From contig JAEEGW010000270.1 in the NCBI GenBank assembly GCA_016280525.1, forward strand, positions 1-5,317: a DNA stretch of 5,317 nt, in the 5' to 3' direction. Below are positions 5,145 through 5,317 of the stretch, one piece after another (positions within the stretch are counted from its first letter, which is position 1; every line of letters begins with the position of its first letter). Below the pieces are notes generated by a model. That model was given only the letters and a program-made list of their open reading frames with translations. It ran no database searches and was not told where the DNA came from. The stretch comes from Clostridiales bacterium. GTDB lineage: Bacteria > Bacillota > Clostridia > Oscillospirales > CAG-272. The position numbers were made by a program, and so were the translations under genes.

Positions 5145-5317
5145 ATGTTTATTAAAAATCTTAAATTCGAGCTTTTGAAGCTCTTGCGGAACAGGATGAT
5201 CATCATCGTTTCCGTTGTTCTGCTTACGGTCAATATGGTGGCGGCGTACAGGCTGTGCGATACCGAAAACGACGCGAAGACGGAGTATTACGCGCAGGGC
5301 GTCGCCGCCGTAATAAA
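5145..5317 (+). CDS. N-terminus of a probable ABC-2-type transporter permease (3' end outside window)
   Basis: An ATG 5 nt after the stop of paralog 3 opens a frame that runs off the window with 57 complete codons. The N-terminus is an amphipathic, basic stretch (FIKNLKFELLKLLRNR) followed by a hydrophobic segment at about 18-36, then a polar region beginning CDTENDAKTEYY. A short cytoplasmic 'KFEL-K-LRN' helix, a first membrane segment and a polar extracellular loop are typical of ABC-2 permeases in Bacillota. No Shine-Dalgarno is clear, so coupling to paralog 3 is likely. Without the remaining membrane segments or a neighbouring ATPase the call stays provisional; another multi-pass membrane protein is possible. 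Confidence 0.65.
   Translation, partial: MFIKNLKFELLKLLRNRMIIIVSVVLLTVNMVAAYRLCDTENDAKTEYYAQGVAAVI

Noticed and set aside
1..5317. RNA genes, CRISPR arrays, transposases or attachment sites.
   Set aside because: No tRNA- or rRNA-like stretch, spaced short repeat array, or transposase or integrase-like protein was seen; the only long repeat is the 79-bp pair explained by gene duplication.

Overview
The window reads like a gut-type Clostridia chromosome (Bacillota, probably an Oscillospirales relative). The clues are strong GGGAGG-type ribosome binding sites, a TGGTATAAT extended -10 promoter, moderate GC with AT-rich gaps, and a run of short lipoprotein genes next to an ABC-2-type permease. 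The taxon is inferred from style, not from a marker gene. All convincing genes are on the + strand.

Layout: (a) 2-313 is the 3' end of an unrecognised protein, closed by a good intrinsic terminator (350-378). (b) 314-554 is a gene-free stretch holding that terminator, an imperfect 20-bp tandem repeat (402-441) and a strong extended -10 promoter (457-465). (c) From there runs a co-directional cluster: a 248-aa lipoprotein of unknown fold (555-1301), a 69-aa single-membrane-segment protein 2 nt later (1304-1513), and three paralogous lipoproteins of about 375 aa (1541-2677, 2682-3806, 4009-5139). (d) Between the second and third paralog lies an orphan 28-codon signal-peptide minigene (3811-3897). 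(e) 5 nt after the last paralog begins a membrane protein (5145 to the window end) that looks like the N-terminus of an ABC-2 permease.

The three paralogs each show about seven repeated strand-turn-strand units ending in variants of Y-x-x-D-x-x-T-G-E. This fits a beta-propeller anchored outside the membrane. All three carry an invariant C-x4-C-x-H-x4-C motif after the first unit and an H-P-x-x-C-G-D-Y-F-G motif near the C-terminus. The working model is that these are surface lipoproteins made with, and perhaps serving, the ABC-2 exporter whose permease begins at the right edge. Ligand and function cannot be read from the sequence.

The most notable structure is a perfect 79-bp direct repeat (2666-2744 and 3795-3873) bracketing the middle paralog. 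It spans the end of one lipoprotein gene, the junction and the signal peptide of the next, and its second copy forms the orphan minigene. The array therefore looks recently rearranged and able to gain or lose a whole paralog by recombination. A second oddity is a Cys-to-Tyr change at signal-peptide position 18 in two paralogs and the minigene, with a Cys at position 20 as the likely replacement lipidation site.
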